This document shows, one piece after another, positions 46,393 to 54,666 of a stretch of DNA of 64,000 nucleotides. Position 1 is the stretch's first letter. Each line of letters begins with the position of its first letter. Position numbers and translations under genes: made by a program. This DNA comes from Chelativorans xinjiangensis (lineage in GTDB: Bacteria > Pseudomonadota > Alphaproteobacteria > Rhizobiales > Rhizobiaceae), in contig NZ_WQNH01000015.1 of NCBI RefSeq assembly GCF_009812055.1, forward strand, positions 22,452 to 86,451. The letters are read 5' to 3'. Below the pieces are notes generated by a model. It did no database searches. It saw only the letters and a program-made list of their open reading frames with translations, and was not told the DNA's origin.

Positions 46393-48382
46393 GAAGTCGC
46401 GCACGCGTCAACCCTTCCTGTGGGGCGGGCTTTTCTGTCTCGCCGCCTTCCTCACTGCGTTGCAGGTGGCCGGCCAAGGCGCATTCCGCTTCACCGGGCT
46501 CGCCGCCGGCACAGGCACGCTCGACCGCGCCATCCTCCTCTACGGCACATTGCCGCGGATTGCGGCAGCGCTCGCGGCGGGTGCGGCACTCGGCCTTTGC
46601 GGCCATCTGCTGCAACGCGTGCTGCGCAACCCCTTGGCGGAGCCCACCACGCTCGGCATCGCCGCGGGCGCCCAACTCGCCATGGGGGCGGCGACGATCT
46701 ATCTGCCGGCGGCGATGGCGTGGTCGCGCGAGGCGGTTGCGCTGGGCGGCGGCGCGGCAGCGGCAGGTCTGGTGATCGCGCTGACCTGGCGGCGCGGCAT
46801 CGAGCCCGTCTCCGTGCTGCTCGGCGGAATGATGATCACACTCACCGCCTCGGCGGCAAGTGCCGCGCTCATTCTGGCCAATGGCGAATACATGTTCTCG
46901 CTCTTCATCTGGGGCGGCGGGTCGCTGGTGCAGCAGGGGTGGGGGGCAACGATTTCGATCACCGTTACGCTCGCCATCGTGGCCGCGCTTTCCCTGCTCT
47001 TGCTCCGCCCCCTTACCATCCTCGGCCTGGACGACGCCAATGCGAAGAGCCTCGGCGTGGCGCTCAACACCACTCGCCTTCTCGTGATCGGGCTCGCCGT
47101 CTGGCTGGCGACAACGGTGACGGCGGAGCTTGGCGTCATCGGCTTCGTCGGCCTTGCGGCGCCGGCGCTGGCACGGCTTACCGGCGCACGGACGGCGGGC
47201 CGGCTCTTTGCAGGGTCCATGCTGGTGGGTGCGCTCGTCCTGTGGCTGACGGACAGCATCGTGCAGCTCTTTTCGGGAGCAGGCGGAGAGCGCATCCCCA
47301 CCGGTGCGGCGACGGCATTGATCGGCGCTCCACTTCTACTCTGGATGCTGCCCCGGCTTTCCATGCTGGCACGTCCGCAGATGGGCGACGCCTCCGCCGC
47401 CTACCGCGCCCCCTCCCCCCGGCGGCTGATCGTCCTTCTCGCGCTTTTCGCGACCGTAGCAATCCTCCTCGCCATGGCTGTCGGCCGCGGCCCCGAGGGC
47501 TGGGCGGTAGCCATGGGGGAGCTTTTCGCCGACCTCGCCCAATGGCGCGGTCCACGCGTGGTCGTGGCCGCCATGGCGGGTGCCATGCTCGCCGCTGCCG
47601 GCGTGATCCTTCAAAGGCTGATGGGAAACCCGCTGGCGAGCCCCGAGGTGCTGGGCGTCGGCGCGGGGGCCGGCGTGGGGCTCACCGCGGCCCTCTTTCT
47701 CTTCGCCGCGCCGGGGCTTCCGCTCCGCTTCGGCTTCTCGCTTCTCGGCGCGATGATCGCGCTTGCCCTCATGTTGGCGATCGCGGCGAAGGCCCGGTTC
47801 GGGCGCGGCCATCTCCTTCTGGCGGGTGTCGCCATGGGTGCGCTATGCAGCGCCGTTCTCACCTCGGTCATCGCCATGGGAAACATGCAGTCCTTCGAGC
47901 TTCTGGGCTGGCTCAGCGGCTCGACCAACGGTGCGACATGGGCGGACGCCGCCTTCGCGGCCGGTGCGGCCGCTCTGCTTGTCCTGCCCCTGCCGCTCGC
48001 CCGCCGCTGGCTGGAAATCCTGCCGCTCGGCGACGGCACGGCATCCGCTCTCGGCCTGCCCGAGCGCCGCTGCCGCGTCGTGCTAGTGACGGCGTCGGCC
48101 TTACTCACGGCGGCAGCCTCTCTTCTGGTGGGGCCGCTGAGCTTCGTCGGCCTTGTCGCGCCGCATGTCGCCCGCCGGATCGGACTTCCCGTGGGGCTCG
48201 GCCACCTGGCAGGCGCGGTGCTGATCGGCGGCGGGCTGATGGTCGTCGCCGACTGGCTTGGCCGCATGGCCGCTTTCCCGTATCAGATGCCCGTCGGGCT
48301 TTTCGCCGCACTCCTTTCAGGGCCTTATCTCGTCTGGCTTCTCGGCAGGGGCGTGCCTTCAGGGCCTGGCAACGCCACGTAA
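46385..48382 (+). CDS. fhuB: Double-length ferric-hydroxamate permease FhuB
   Basis: 665 aa from a GTG at 46385 (8-base overlap with fhuD). It has two homologous FecCD-type halves in one chain, as E. coli FhuB. Half 1 carries GHLLQRVLRNPLAEPTTLGIAAGAQL and VIGFVGLAAPALARL; half 2 carries AAGVILQRLMGNPLASPEVLGVGAGAG and SFVGLVAPHVARRIG. About 18-20 membrane segments. Since the adjacent fhuC is gutted, it must use an ATPase encoded elsewhere or be inactive. Confidence 0.94.
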   Translation: MAEKSRTRQPFLWGGLFCLAAFLTALQVAGQGAFRFTGLAAGTGTLDRAILLYGTLPRIAAALAAGAALGLCGHLLQRVLRNPLAEPTTLGIAAGAQLAMGAATIYLPAAMAWSREAVALGGGAAAAGLVIALTWRRGIEPVSVLLGGMMITLTASAASAALILANGEYMFSLFIWGGGSLVQQGWGATISITVTLAIVAALSLLLLRPLTILGLDDANAKSLGVALNTTRLLVIGLAVWLATTVTAELGVIGFVGLAAPALARLTGARTAGRLFAGSMLVGALVLWLTDSIVQLFSGAGGERIPTGAATALIGAPLLLWMLPRLSMLARPQMGDASAAYRAPSPRRLIVLLALFATVAILLAMAVGRGPEGWAVAMGELFADLAQWRGPRVVVAAMAGAMLAAAGVILQRLMGNPLASPEVLGVGAGAGVGLTAALFLFAAPGLPLRFGFSLLGAMIALALMLAIAAKARFGRGHLLLAGVAMGALCSAVLTSVIAMGNMQSFELLGWLSGSTNGATWADAAFAAGAAALLVLPLPLARRWLEILPLGDGTASALGLPERRCRVVLVTASALLTAAASLLVGPLSFVGLVAPHVARRIGLPVGLGHLAGAVLIGGGLMVVADWLGRMAAFPYQMPVGLFAALLSGPYLVWLLGRGVPSGPGNAT

Positions 48383-48399
48383 CCACTCGCGTGAGGTCC

Positions 48400-50112
48400 A
48401 TGCTCCGACGTTTCTTCTCCTACTACGCACCGTATAAAAAGCTGTTCCTGCTGGATTTCTCCTGCGCCATTCTGGCCGGACTCCTGGAGCTTGCCTTTCC
48501 GATGGCCGCCAAGCTCTTCATCGACGATTTCCTGCCAACGCACAGCTGGTCGCTCATCCTGCTTGCCGCGGCTGGGCTACTGGCCATGTACATCGCCAAC
48601 ACGGCGCTAAACGCGGTGGTTGTCTATTGGGGCCACATGCTCGGCATCAATATCGAGACCGATATGCGCCGCAAGGCGTTCGACCACCTGCAGAAGCTCT
48701 CCTTCCGCTTCTACGATAACAACAAGACCGGCCATCTCATCGCCCGCGTTACCAAGGACCTGGAGGAAATCGGCGAGATCGCCCATCACGGCCCCGAGGA
48801 CCTCTTCATCGCCGTCATGACCTTTGCCGCCGCCTTTGTGCTCATGCTCACCGTCAACGTGGAACTTGCCCTGATAACGGCCGTCATCGTGCCCCTTATC
48901 GCCTGGCTGACCACCACCTATGGCGGACGGATGACGCGCAACTGGCAGACCCTCTACAGCAGGGTCGGCAACTTCAACGTCCGCATCGAAGAAAATGTCG
49001 GCGGCATGCGCGTCGTCCAGGCCTTTGCCAACGAAGACCACGAACGCGAGCTCTTCGCCCAAGACAACAGCCGCTATCGGGACACCAAGCTTGAGGCCTA
49101 CAAGATCATGGCCGCGTCAACCTCGCTCAGCTACATGGGCATGCGGATGGTCCAGATCGTGGTCATGCTCGCCGGCAGCTATTTCGTCTTGCAAGGTAAC
49201 CTGACCTATGGCGGCTTCGTAGGCTTCCTGCTTTTGGTGACGGTCTTCTTCCGGCCGATCGAGAAGATAAATGCCGTGATAGAAACCTATCCGAAGGGCA
49301 TTGCGGGTTTCCGCCGCTATCTGCAGCTCCTCGAAACCGAGCCCGACATCGCCGACCGCCCGGGCGCCCTCCGTGCCCCCGCCTTGCGGGGTGACATACG
49401 CTACTGCGATGTCACCTTCGCCTATGACGGAAAGCGCAAGGTGCTGGAAGGCGTCGACCTTGCGATCTCGGCCGGCGAGACCGTCGCATTCGTCGGCCCG
49501 TCCGGCAGCGGCAAGACGACGCTGTGCGCGCTGCTGCCGCGCTTCTACGACGTTCGGGCGGGCGCCATCACCATCGACGGCATCGATATCCGCGACATGA
49601 CGCTCGTCTCGCTGCGCAGGCAGATCGGCATCGTGCAGCAGGACGTGTTTCTGTTCGGAGGAACCATTCGCGACAACATCGCCTATGGCCGGCTCGACGC
49701 CGGCGAGGCGGAGATCCTGCATGCGGCGCACCGCGCGCGGCTGGAGGAAGCGCTGAACGACCTGCCGGAGGGCCTGGACACCGTCATCGGCGAGCGCGGC
49801 GTGAAGCTGTCCGGCGGGCAGAAGCAGCGCCTGGCGATCGCCCGCATCTTCCTCAAGAACCCGCCCATCCTGATCCTGGACGAAGCCACCTCGGCGCTCG
49901 ATACCGAGACCGAGCGCGAGATTCAGAAGTCGCTGGCCGAACTCTCGCAAGGGCGCACCACGCTGGTCATCGCTCATCGTCTTGCCACGGTCCGCAACGC
50001 GGACAAGATCGTCGTGATCGACAGGTCCGGCGTCCGCGAACAGGGCACGCATGAAGAGCTCCTTGGGCGTGGCGGCCTCTATCGGCGGCTGCATGGAGAC
50101 CGACCACGGTGA
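48400..50112 (+). CDS. ABC exporter, fused permease-ATPase (MsbA/LmrA type)
   Basis: 570 aa (a GTG at 48391 would add 3). Six membrane segments in residues 1-320 (type 1 exporter fold, including FRFYDNNKTGHLIARVTKDLEEI), then an ATPase domain with Walker A GPSGSGKTT, signature LSGGQKQRLAIAR, Walker B ILILDEATSALD and the H-loop VIAHRLATV. It lies 17 bases after fhuB on the same strand, so it is probably in the fhu operon. The substrate could be a siderophore or lipid; a peptide is also possible since a secreted-peptide gene follows 150 bases later. An open frame of 1,230 codons reaching back to 46420 is a shadow of fhuB. Confidence 0.9.
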   Translation: MLRRFFSYYAPYKKLFLLDFSCAILAGLLELAFPMAAKLFIDDFLPTHSWSLILLAAAGLLAMYIANTALNAVVVYWGHMLGINIETDMRRKAFDHLQKLSFRFYDNNKTGHLIARVTKDLEEIGEIAHHGPEDLFIAVMTFAAAFVLMLTVNVELALITAVIVPLIAWLTTTYGGRMTRNWQTLYSRVGNFNVRIEENVGGMRVVQAFANEDHERELFAQDNSRYRDTKLEAYKIMAASTSLSYMGMRMVQIVVMLAGSYFVLQGNLTYGGFVGFLLLVTVFFRPIEKINAVIETYPKGIAGFRRYLQLLETEPDIADRPGALRAPALRGDIRYCDVTFAYDGKRKVLEGVDLAISAGETVAFVGPSGSGKTTLCALLPRFYDVRAGAITIDGIDIRDMTLVSLRRQIGIVQQDVFLFGGTIRDNIAYGRLDAGEAEILHAAHRARLEEALNDLPEGLDTVIGERGVKLSGGQKQRLAIARIFLKNPPILILDEATSALDTETEREIQKSLAELSQGRTTLVIAHRLATVRNADKIVVIDRSGVREQGTHEELLGRGGLYRRLHGDRPR

Positions 50113-50238
50113 CCGTCGTGCAACCTTCACCGGGCTACTTGCTGAGTAATCGCGTCTCCTCCAAACAGATTCAACGCTCGTTACCACGTTCCCATCCACG
50201 TGGGCCTCTATGCGCATGCCTTATCTCTGAAGACCTCG

Positions 50239-50262
50239 CAGAACCAAACACTGGAGGTTATT
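50239..50262 (+). promoter_or_regulatory. mRNA leader/RBS conserved with the paralogue at 2920-2943
   Basis: CAGAACCAAACACTGGAGG followed by TTATT before the ATG; 22 of 27 positions including the ATG match the leader of the 45-aa paralogue. A small inverted repeat CCACGT/ACGTGG lies upstream at 50184-50203. Confidence 0.7.
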
Positions 50263-50559
50263 ATGCATAAGATCGTCATTCTTACCCCCGTTCTCGCCAT
50301 GCTTGGCGTCGGCAACGCCGCAGCCTTCGACGCCGCGTGGGGCTTCTGGCCCAGCGATGCAAACAGTCAGCCCATCCCCCGTTTTCAGACCACGCCCACG
50401 CTTGATCGGACGGACGTGACCTCAAGCGTCGGGAGCGCCAGCACATCGCTCGGTTTCCCCGTCGGCACCGGCAGGACCGTCGGCTTCTCGGCCGCGCAAG
50501 GATTCGGTCCAAGCGACGAGAATAACGAACCCACCCCCCGCTTTCAGATCGCGCGCTGA
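50263..50559 (+). CDS. Small secreted protein, two-repeat form (unknown family)
   Basis: 98 aa. Signal peptide 1-21 (VILTPVLAMLGVGNAAA), nearly the same as the 45-aa paralogue at 2782-2919. The mature part has the core at 22-42 (FDAAWGFWPSDANSQPIPRF) and again at 75-98 (FSAAQGFGPSDENNEPTPRF then QIAR), joined by a Thr/Ser/Val/Gly linker. So the core is tandemly duplicated here and single in the paralogue. It has its own RBS and is followed by a strong hairpin terminator. Lies 150 bases after an ABC exporter. Function unknown; no family recognised. Confidence 0.82.
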   Translation: MHKIVILTPVLAMLGVGNAAAFDAAWGFWPSDANSQPIPRFQTTPTLDRTDVTSSVGSASTSLGFPVGTGRTVGFSAAQGFGPSDENNEPTPRFQIAR

Positions 50560-50586
50560 CGGATAGTGATTGTCCAACGCACAGAG

Positions 50587-50610
50587 GCAGCCCCGGAAAC
50601 CCGGGGCTGC
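50587..50610 (+). terminator. Strong hairpin terminator after the two-repeat gene
   Basis: A perfect 10-bp GC-rich stem, GCAGCCCCGG (50587-50596) with CCGGGGCTGC (50601-50610), 4-nt loop AAAC, followed by AACTATTTA. It is 28 bases after the stop. Confidence 0.75.
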
Positions 50611-50654
50611 AACTATTTAATGCCGGCTCATCCCGCCAGATCGGTCCCGTTGGC

Positions 50655-51002
50655 CTACCGGTACTTCCAAAGCGCGACGGACAGAAACATCACCAGACGG
50701 CGCAGCGCCGGCACGTCGTCGGCCATCAGGGCGTTGTGGAACTCGGCAGCTGCGGTGATCCGTGACCAGTCAGCTTCCAGCATGTGATCGTGCAGGGCGG
50801 ACGCCTTGAAATATTGCTTGTCGTGCGGGTCGGTAAGCCAGCGGAGGAATGCCGGCACCGACACGTCGAAGATATAGCCCGCCGGCACAGTATAGGCCGG
50901 CCCGTCCTCTACGCCGATATGCCAGATAAGCGGCTCGGTGAGCGTATAGCGGATGCCGCCCACGTGGCGGACCGTGCCGGTGAATTCCGTATAAGCGCTC
51001 AC
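50655..51002 (-). CDS. DUF1353 family protein
   Basis: 115 aa. Matches DUF1353, a family known mainly from phage and prophage genomes: VPAGYIFDVSVPAFLRWLTDP and the conserved ASALHDHMLEAD (Ala-x-x-x-His-Asp motif). No other phage genes flank it, so it is either a domesticated remnant or an ordinary chromosomal member. Convergent with the two-repeat secreted-protein gene. Confidence 0.8.
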   Translation of the reverse strand: MSAYTEFTGTVRHVGGIRYTLTEPLIWHIGVEDGPAYTVPAGYIFDVSVPAFLRWLTDPHDKQYFKASALHDHMLEADWSRITAAAEFHNALMADDVPALRRLVMFLSVALWKYR

Positions 51003-51151
51003 TGCCAGTACCCCCTCGCCGGTATGGCTGACCGTAGTGCGGAAGGTACACCGCTTGTCACGCGATCGCCATGGGGCAACAGATGGCCGCCCGGAGCCAG
51101 TGCCGCCTATACCTCGATCGTGCTTTCCGAAAATCGATTTCGGGCGGCTCG

Positions 51152-51586
51152 CTAGCTCACGGTGATCTCGGTGGTATCGATGACCTCGAAATCATGGGTG
51201 ATCGTCGCCGTCTTTGCGAGCATTGCCGACGCCGAGCAGTATTTTTCGACCGACAGCCCAATGGCACGTTCAACCTTGTTCGTCGCCAGGCTGCGGCCCT
51301 TGACTATGAAGTGCATATGAATGCGGATGAACACCTTCGGGTCCTGTTCCGCACGCTCTGCATCCATCTCGACGACACAGTCCTCGACCGCCTCGCGGCC
51401 CTTTTCCAGGATGTGAACGACATCGAAGGCCGAGCAGCCCCCGGTCCCGATCAGTACCATCTCCATAGGACTTGGCCCCGGAGTTCGCCCCTCCGGCCCA
51501 AAAGCCGTCCCAAGCACGATTTTGTGCCCGCTCCCCGACTCGCCGATGAAGGTTCGGTCCTCAACCCATTTGATGCGTGCTTTCAT
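51152..51586 (-). CDS. OsmC family protein (YhfA-like)
   Basis: 144 aa from the Met at 51586, with AAGGGTG upstream. OsmC/Ohr fold with both redox cysteines: TGGCSAFDVVHILEKGRE and KYCSASAMLAKTATI. The YhfA-like subgroup is recognised by GPSPMEMVLIGTGGCSA. OsmC proteins reduce organic hydroperoxides or have unknown thiol chemistry. It lies 130 bases after matB on the same strand and may be a separate unit. Confidence 0.92.
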   Translation of the reverse strand: MKARIKWVEDRTFIGESGSGHKIVLGTAFGPEGRTPGPSPMEMVLIGTGGCSAFDVVHILEKGREAVEDCVVEMDAERAEQDPKVFIRIHMHFIVKGRSLATNKVERAIGLSVEKYCSASAMLAKTATITHDFEVIDTTEITVS

Positions 51587-51715
51587 GAGATTCACCCTTA
51601 TCGTCACAACGCATCCATCATAGTCCGGTGGCTCCGGTCAACTGCAACACCGACCGATGCGCCTATACAAGCGCTTGCATATAACCACTCCATCGGAAGG
51701 GGTCTGCAGGCTGCT

Positions 51716-53230
51716 TCAGCCGCCGGAGTAGAGCGACTTGTAGCTGTCGCGCAGGATGTTCTTTTGCACCTTGCCCATGGTGTTGCGCGGTAGATCATCG
51801 ATGAAGATCACGCGCTTGGGCTGCTTGTAGCGCGCGAGCCGCTCCTTGAGGCCCTCGAGCACTGTGTCTTCGTCGATCTCAGCATCCGGCTTGCGCACGA
51901 CGATCGCCGTGACGCCCTCGCCGAAATCCGGATGCGGCACGCCGATGACCGCACTTTCGATGACGCCGGGAAGCTGGTCGATCTCCGTTTCGACCTCCTT
52001 GGGATAGATGTTGTATCCACCGGAAATCACGAGGTCCTTGCCGCGCCCGACAATATGCACATAACCCTTCGCGTCGATCTTCCCGAGGTCCCCTGTGATA
52101 AAGAAACCGCCCGGGCGGAATTCGGCTTCCGTCTTTTCCGGCATGCGCCAATAGCCCTTGAAGACATTGGGACCTTTCACTTCGATCATGCCCGTCTCAT
52201 CAATGCCGAGCGGACTGCCCGTTTCGGGATCCGTAATGCGCAATGAAACGCCTGGGAGGGGAAAGCCAACAGTGCCGGCGATGCGCTCGCCGTCATAGGG
52301 GTTGGACGTATTCATGTTGGTTTCGGTCATGCCGTAGCGCTCCAGGATCGCATGGCCGGTAATCTCGCGAAACCGCGTGTGCGTCTCCGCAAGGAGCGGC
52401 GCCGAACCGGAAACGAACAGGCGCATGCCAGCGGCCACCTCACGGTTGAGGCCCTCGTGCTGCACGAGCCGCACATAGAAGGTCGGCACTCCCATCAGCG
52501 TGGTCGCCTTCGGCATCAGCCGCAACACCTCGTCGGCATCGAATTTCGGCAGGAAATACATCGATGCGCCGGACAGAAGGATCACGTTGGAAGCGACGAA
52601 CAGCCCGTGTGTGTGGAAGATCGGCAGGGCATGGATCAGCCGGTCGGCTGCGGTGAAGCGCCAGTATTCGCGCAATGTCAGTGCATTGGACAAGAGATTG
52701 TCATGCGTGAGCATCGCCCCTTTCGACCGGCCGGTGGTGCCGGAGGTGTAGAGAATGGCGGCCAGGTCGTCCGGCCCGCGCGCCGCATTCTTGAAATCAG
52801 GCTCCATCTCCTGCGCGAGATGCAGCAAGGTGCCGCCGCCCTTGCCGTCAAGGGTTTCAACGCGTGCCCCATGTTTCGCCGCGATTGCGCGAACGCCTTC
52901 GGCCGCATCGGGCGTCGACACAACCAGCCGCGGTTCCGCGTCACCGACGAAATAATCAAGTTCGGCGATCGTGTAGGCGGTGTTGAGCGGCAGATAGACA
53001 GCACCTGCACGCAGACAGGCGAGATAGAGCATCAAGGCCTCGGGGCTCTTTTCCACCTGAACGGCGACACGGTCGCCCGGCTTCACCGACAGTTTTTCCA
53101 GCGTGGCTGCGAGCCGGCCGGAAGTTGCGAGCATGTCATCATATGTCCACACCCGCCCATCGAGCGTCTCGATGAAGGTGGCGCCCGGCCTTGCGGCATC
53201 GCGGACGGCGTCGAACATATGGTTGCTCAT
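51716..53230 (-). CDS. matB: Malonyl-CoA synthetase
   Basis: 504 aa, AMP-forming acyl-CoA synthetase. Motifs: LYTSGTTGRSKGAMLTH (ATP loop), ERYGMTETNMN, the hinge GDLGKIDAKGYVHIVGRGKDL, and C-terminal lysine motif RNTMGKVQKN. It activates malonate with CoA and ATP. It overlaps matA by 4 bases (ATGA) downstream in the malonate operon, which supports malonate over other acids. The pathway is completed by MatA, which decarboxylates malonyl-CoA to acetyl-CoA. Confidence 0.95.
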   Translation of the reverse strand: MSNHMFDAVRDAARPGATFIETLDGRVWTYDDMLATSGRLAATLEKLSVKPGDRVAVQVEKSPEALMLYLACLRAGAVYLPLNTAYTIAELDYFVGDAEPRLVVSTPDAAEGVRAIAAKHGARVETLDGKGGGTLLHLAQEMEPDFKNAARGPDDLAAILYTSGTTGRSKGAMLTHDNLLSNALTLREYWRFTAADRLIHALPIFHTHGLFVASNVILLSGASMYFLPKFDADEVLRLMPKATTLMGVPTFYVRLVQHEGLNREVAAGMRLFVSGSAPLLAETHTRFREITGHAILERYGMTETNMNTSNPYDGERIAGTVGFPLPGVSLRITDPETGSPLGIDETGMIEVKGPNVFKGYWRMPEKTEAEFRPGGFFITGDLGKIDAKGYVHIVGRGKDLVISGGYNIYPKEVETEIDQLPGVIESAVIGVPHPDFGEGVTAIVVRKPDAEIDEDTVLEGLKERLARYKQPKRVIFIDDLPRNTMGKVQKNILRDSYKSLYSGG

Positions 53231-54666
53231 TGAGAAAACTCCTTGCTGCCTTTTGTTCTTCTATGTTCGCCTGTCGGGCCTTCATCTGCGGGCATGCCTG
53301 ACATCGGAATAGGGCTTCGTGCGGTGCGGCCTGCCGGCGCCAGCCGGCGGATCGGCTGCGCCGCCACCACTTCGCCGCGTGCGGCGAAAGCCTCGTGGTT
53401 GGCCTCGATGTCCTCAAGCTTATAAAGATAGTTGACCATCAGACCGTGCGCCTGACGCATGGCCCGTGGTGAGCGGTCGGCGAGAAAGTTGATCTTCTCG
53501 AGCCGCGCGCCGTTGCCGAGATGAAAACGAGCCACTGGATCGACAACCTTGCCCTTGGCCGTGCGCGCCCGCAGGAAATAGCGGGCGGCAAGCGCCGTCA
53601 TGACCGGCTTCAGATGCGCGGCAATGTCCTGCTTGTCTGCCCATTCGGGATCATCCAGCACCTCCAGCCGCTCACGTTCCTCGGCATCCAGCATTTCGGA
53701 GGCTTCCGCGCGGCGCTCACGCGACAGCCAGTCGGCAAAGCCCGGAACCGGCGAAAGGGTGACGAAGGTGGTTAGCTTCGGCAACTCGCGGCGCAAATCC
53801 TCGACCACCTGCTTGATCAGGAAGTTGCCGAACGAGACCCCGCGCAGCCCCGCCTGACAGTTGGAAATGGAATAAAAGACGGCTGTCGTTGCATCTTGAG
53901 CGGGCAGCGGCGCCCGGTCCTCCCGCAGGACGTCGGCGATGTTCGTCGGCATCTCCTTCATCAGCGCAACTTCGACGAAGATCAGTGGTTCATCGACGAG
54001 CTGTGGATGAAAGAAGGCAAAGCAGCGCCGGTCCTCCGGCTTGAGCCGCCGCCGCAATTCGTCCCAGCCGTCAATGTGATGCACCGCCTCGTAGGCGATC
54101 ACCTTTTCCAGGATATCGGCCGGCGTCGACCAGCTTATCGGCAACAGCATCAGGAAGCCGCGATTGAACCAGGATGTGAAAAGATGCGCGAAATCGGCAT
54201 CGACGGCCGCAAGCTCCGGCTCCTCGGCCTTGAGGTTCAAAAGCGTCTCACGCATGCGTACGAGGATGGAAATGCCCTTCGGCGCCAGATTGAGACGGCG
54301 GATCAGTTCCTGGCGGCGAGGCTCGGCCGCCGTATGCAGCTCGAGCAGCGCCCTCGGTGTCGGTTCGGCGCGATAAGCGTCGATGGCCCGTTCCAGCCGC
54401 TCCGCATCCGGCCCGAAGCGCAGAAGCAGCATCATCATGAAATCGCGCCGCTGTGTCTGGTCGAAATGTTCCCAGCGATCCAGAATATCCTTTGCGAGCG
54501 CCATGCCGGACGCCTCGCCCCGGCTTGAAAGCATCGTCTCGCAGGCCGCTTCCATGGCGCCCATGCCTGTGCGTGCGGCGCCATCGCGCGGACTGAGGGA
54601 CAGCACCCGGCGCCCGCGATCGGTGATGGCCTGGAGCATATCGCTGAAGAAAGTCGCGCCGTTCAT
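53227..54666 (-). CDS. matA: Malonyl-CoA decarboxylase
   Basis: 479 aa. Family-typical helical N-terminal domain and a GNAT-like catalytic C-terminal domain with FYSISNCQAGLRGVSFGNFL, where the conserved Ser and His-containing strands (AFFHPQLVDEPLIFVEVAL) are intact. Converts malonyl-CoA to acetyl-CoA and CO2. The start at 54666 overlaps the matM stop (ATGA); longer open frame rejected. The C-terminal tail (SPIPMSGMPADEGPTGEHRR) is probably disordered. Confidence 0.95.
   Translation of the reverse strand: MNGATFFSDMLQAITDRGRRVLSLSPRDGAARTGMGAMEAACETMLSSRGEASGMALAKDILDRWEHFDQTQRRDFMMMLLLRFGPDAERLERAIDAYRAEPTPRALLELHTAAEPRRQELIRRLNLAPKGISILVRMRETLLNLKAEEPELAAVDADFAHLFTSWFNRGFLMLLPISWSTPADILEKVIAYEAVHHIDGWDELRRRLKPEDRRCFAFFHPQLVDEPLIFVEVALMKEMPTNIADVLREDRAPLPAQDATTAVFYSISNCQAGLRGVSFGNFLIKQVVEDLRRELPKLTTFVTLSPVPGFADWLSRERRAEASEMLDAEERERLEVLDDPEWADKQDIAAHLKPVMTALAARYFLRARTAKGKVVDPVARFHLGNGARLEKINFLADRSPRAMRQAHGLMVNYLYKLEDIEANHEAFAARGEVVAAQPIRRLAPAGRTARSPIPMSGMPADEGPTGEHRRTKGSKEFSQ

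Noticed and set aside
46420..48399. A continuous open frame of more than 600 codons through fhuB, joined to the exporter frame
   Set aside because: It is out of frame with the clear FhuB protein, has Arg/Gly/His-rich nonsense composition, and reflects low stop density in GC-rich DNA. The exporter starts at 48400.
49117..50217. Minus-strand 366-codon open frame
   Set aside because: Antisense to the exporter ATPase domain with its complete Walker and signature motifs.
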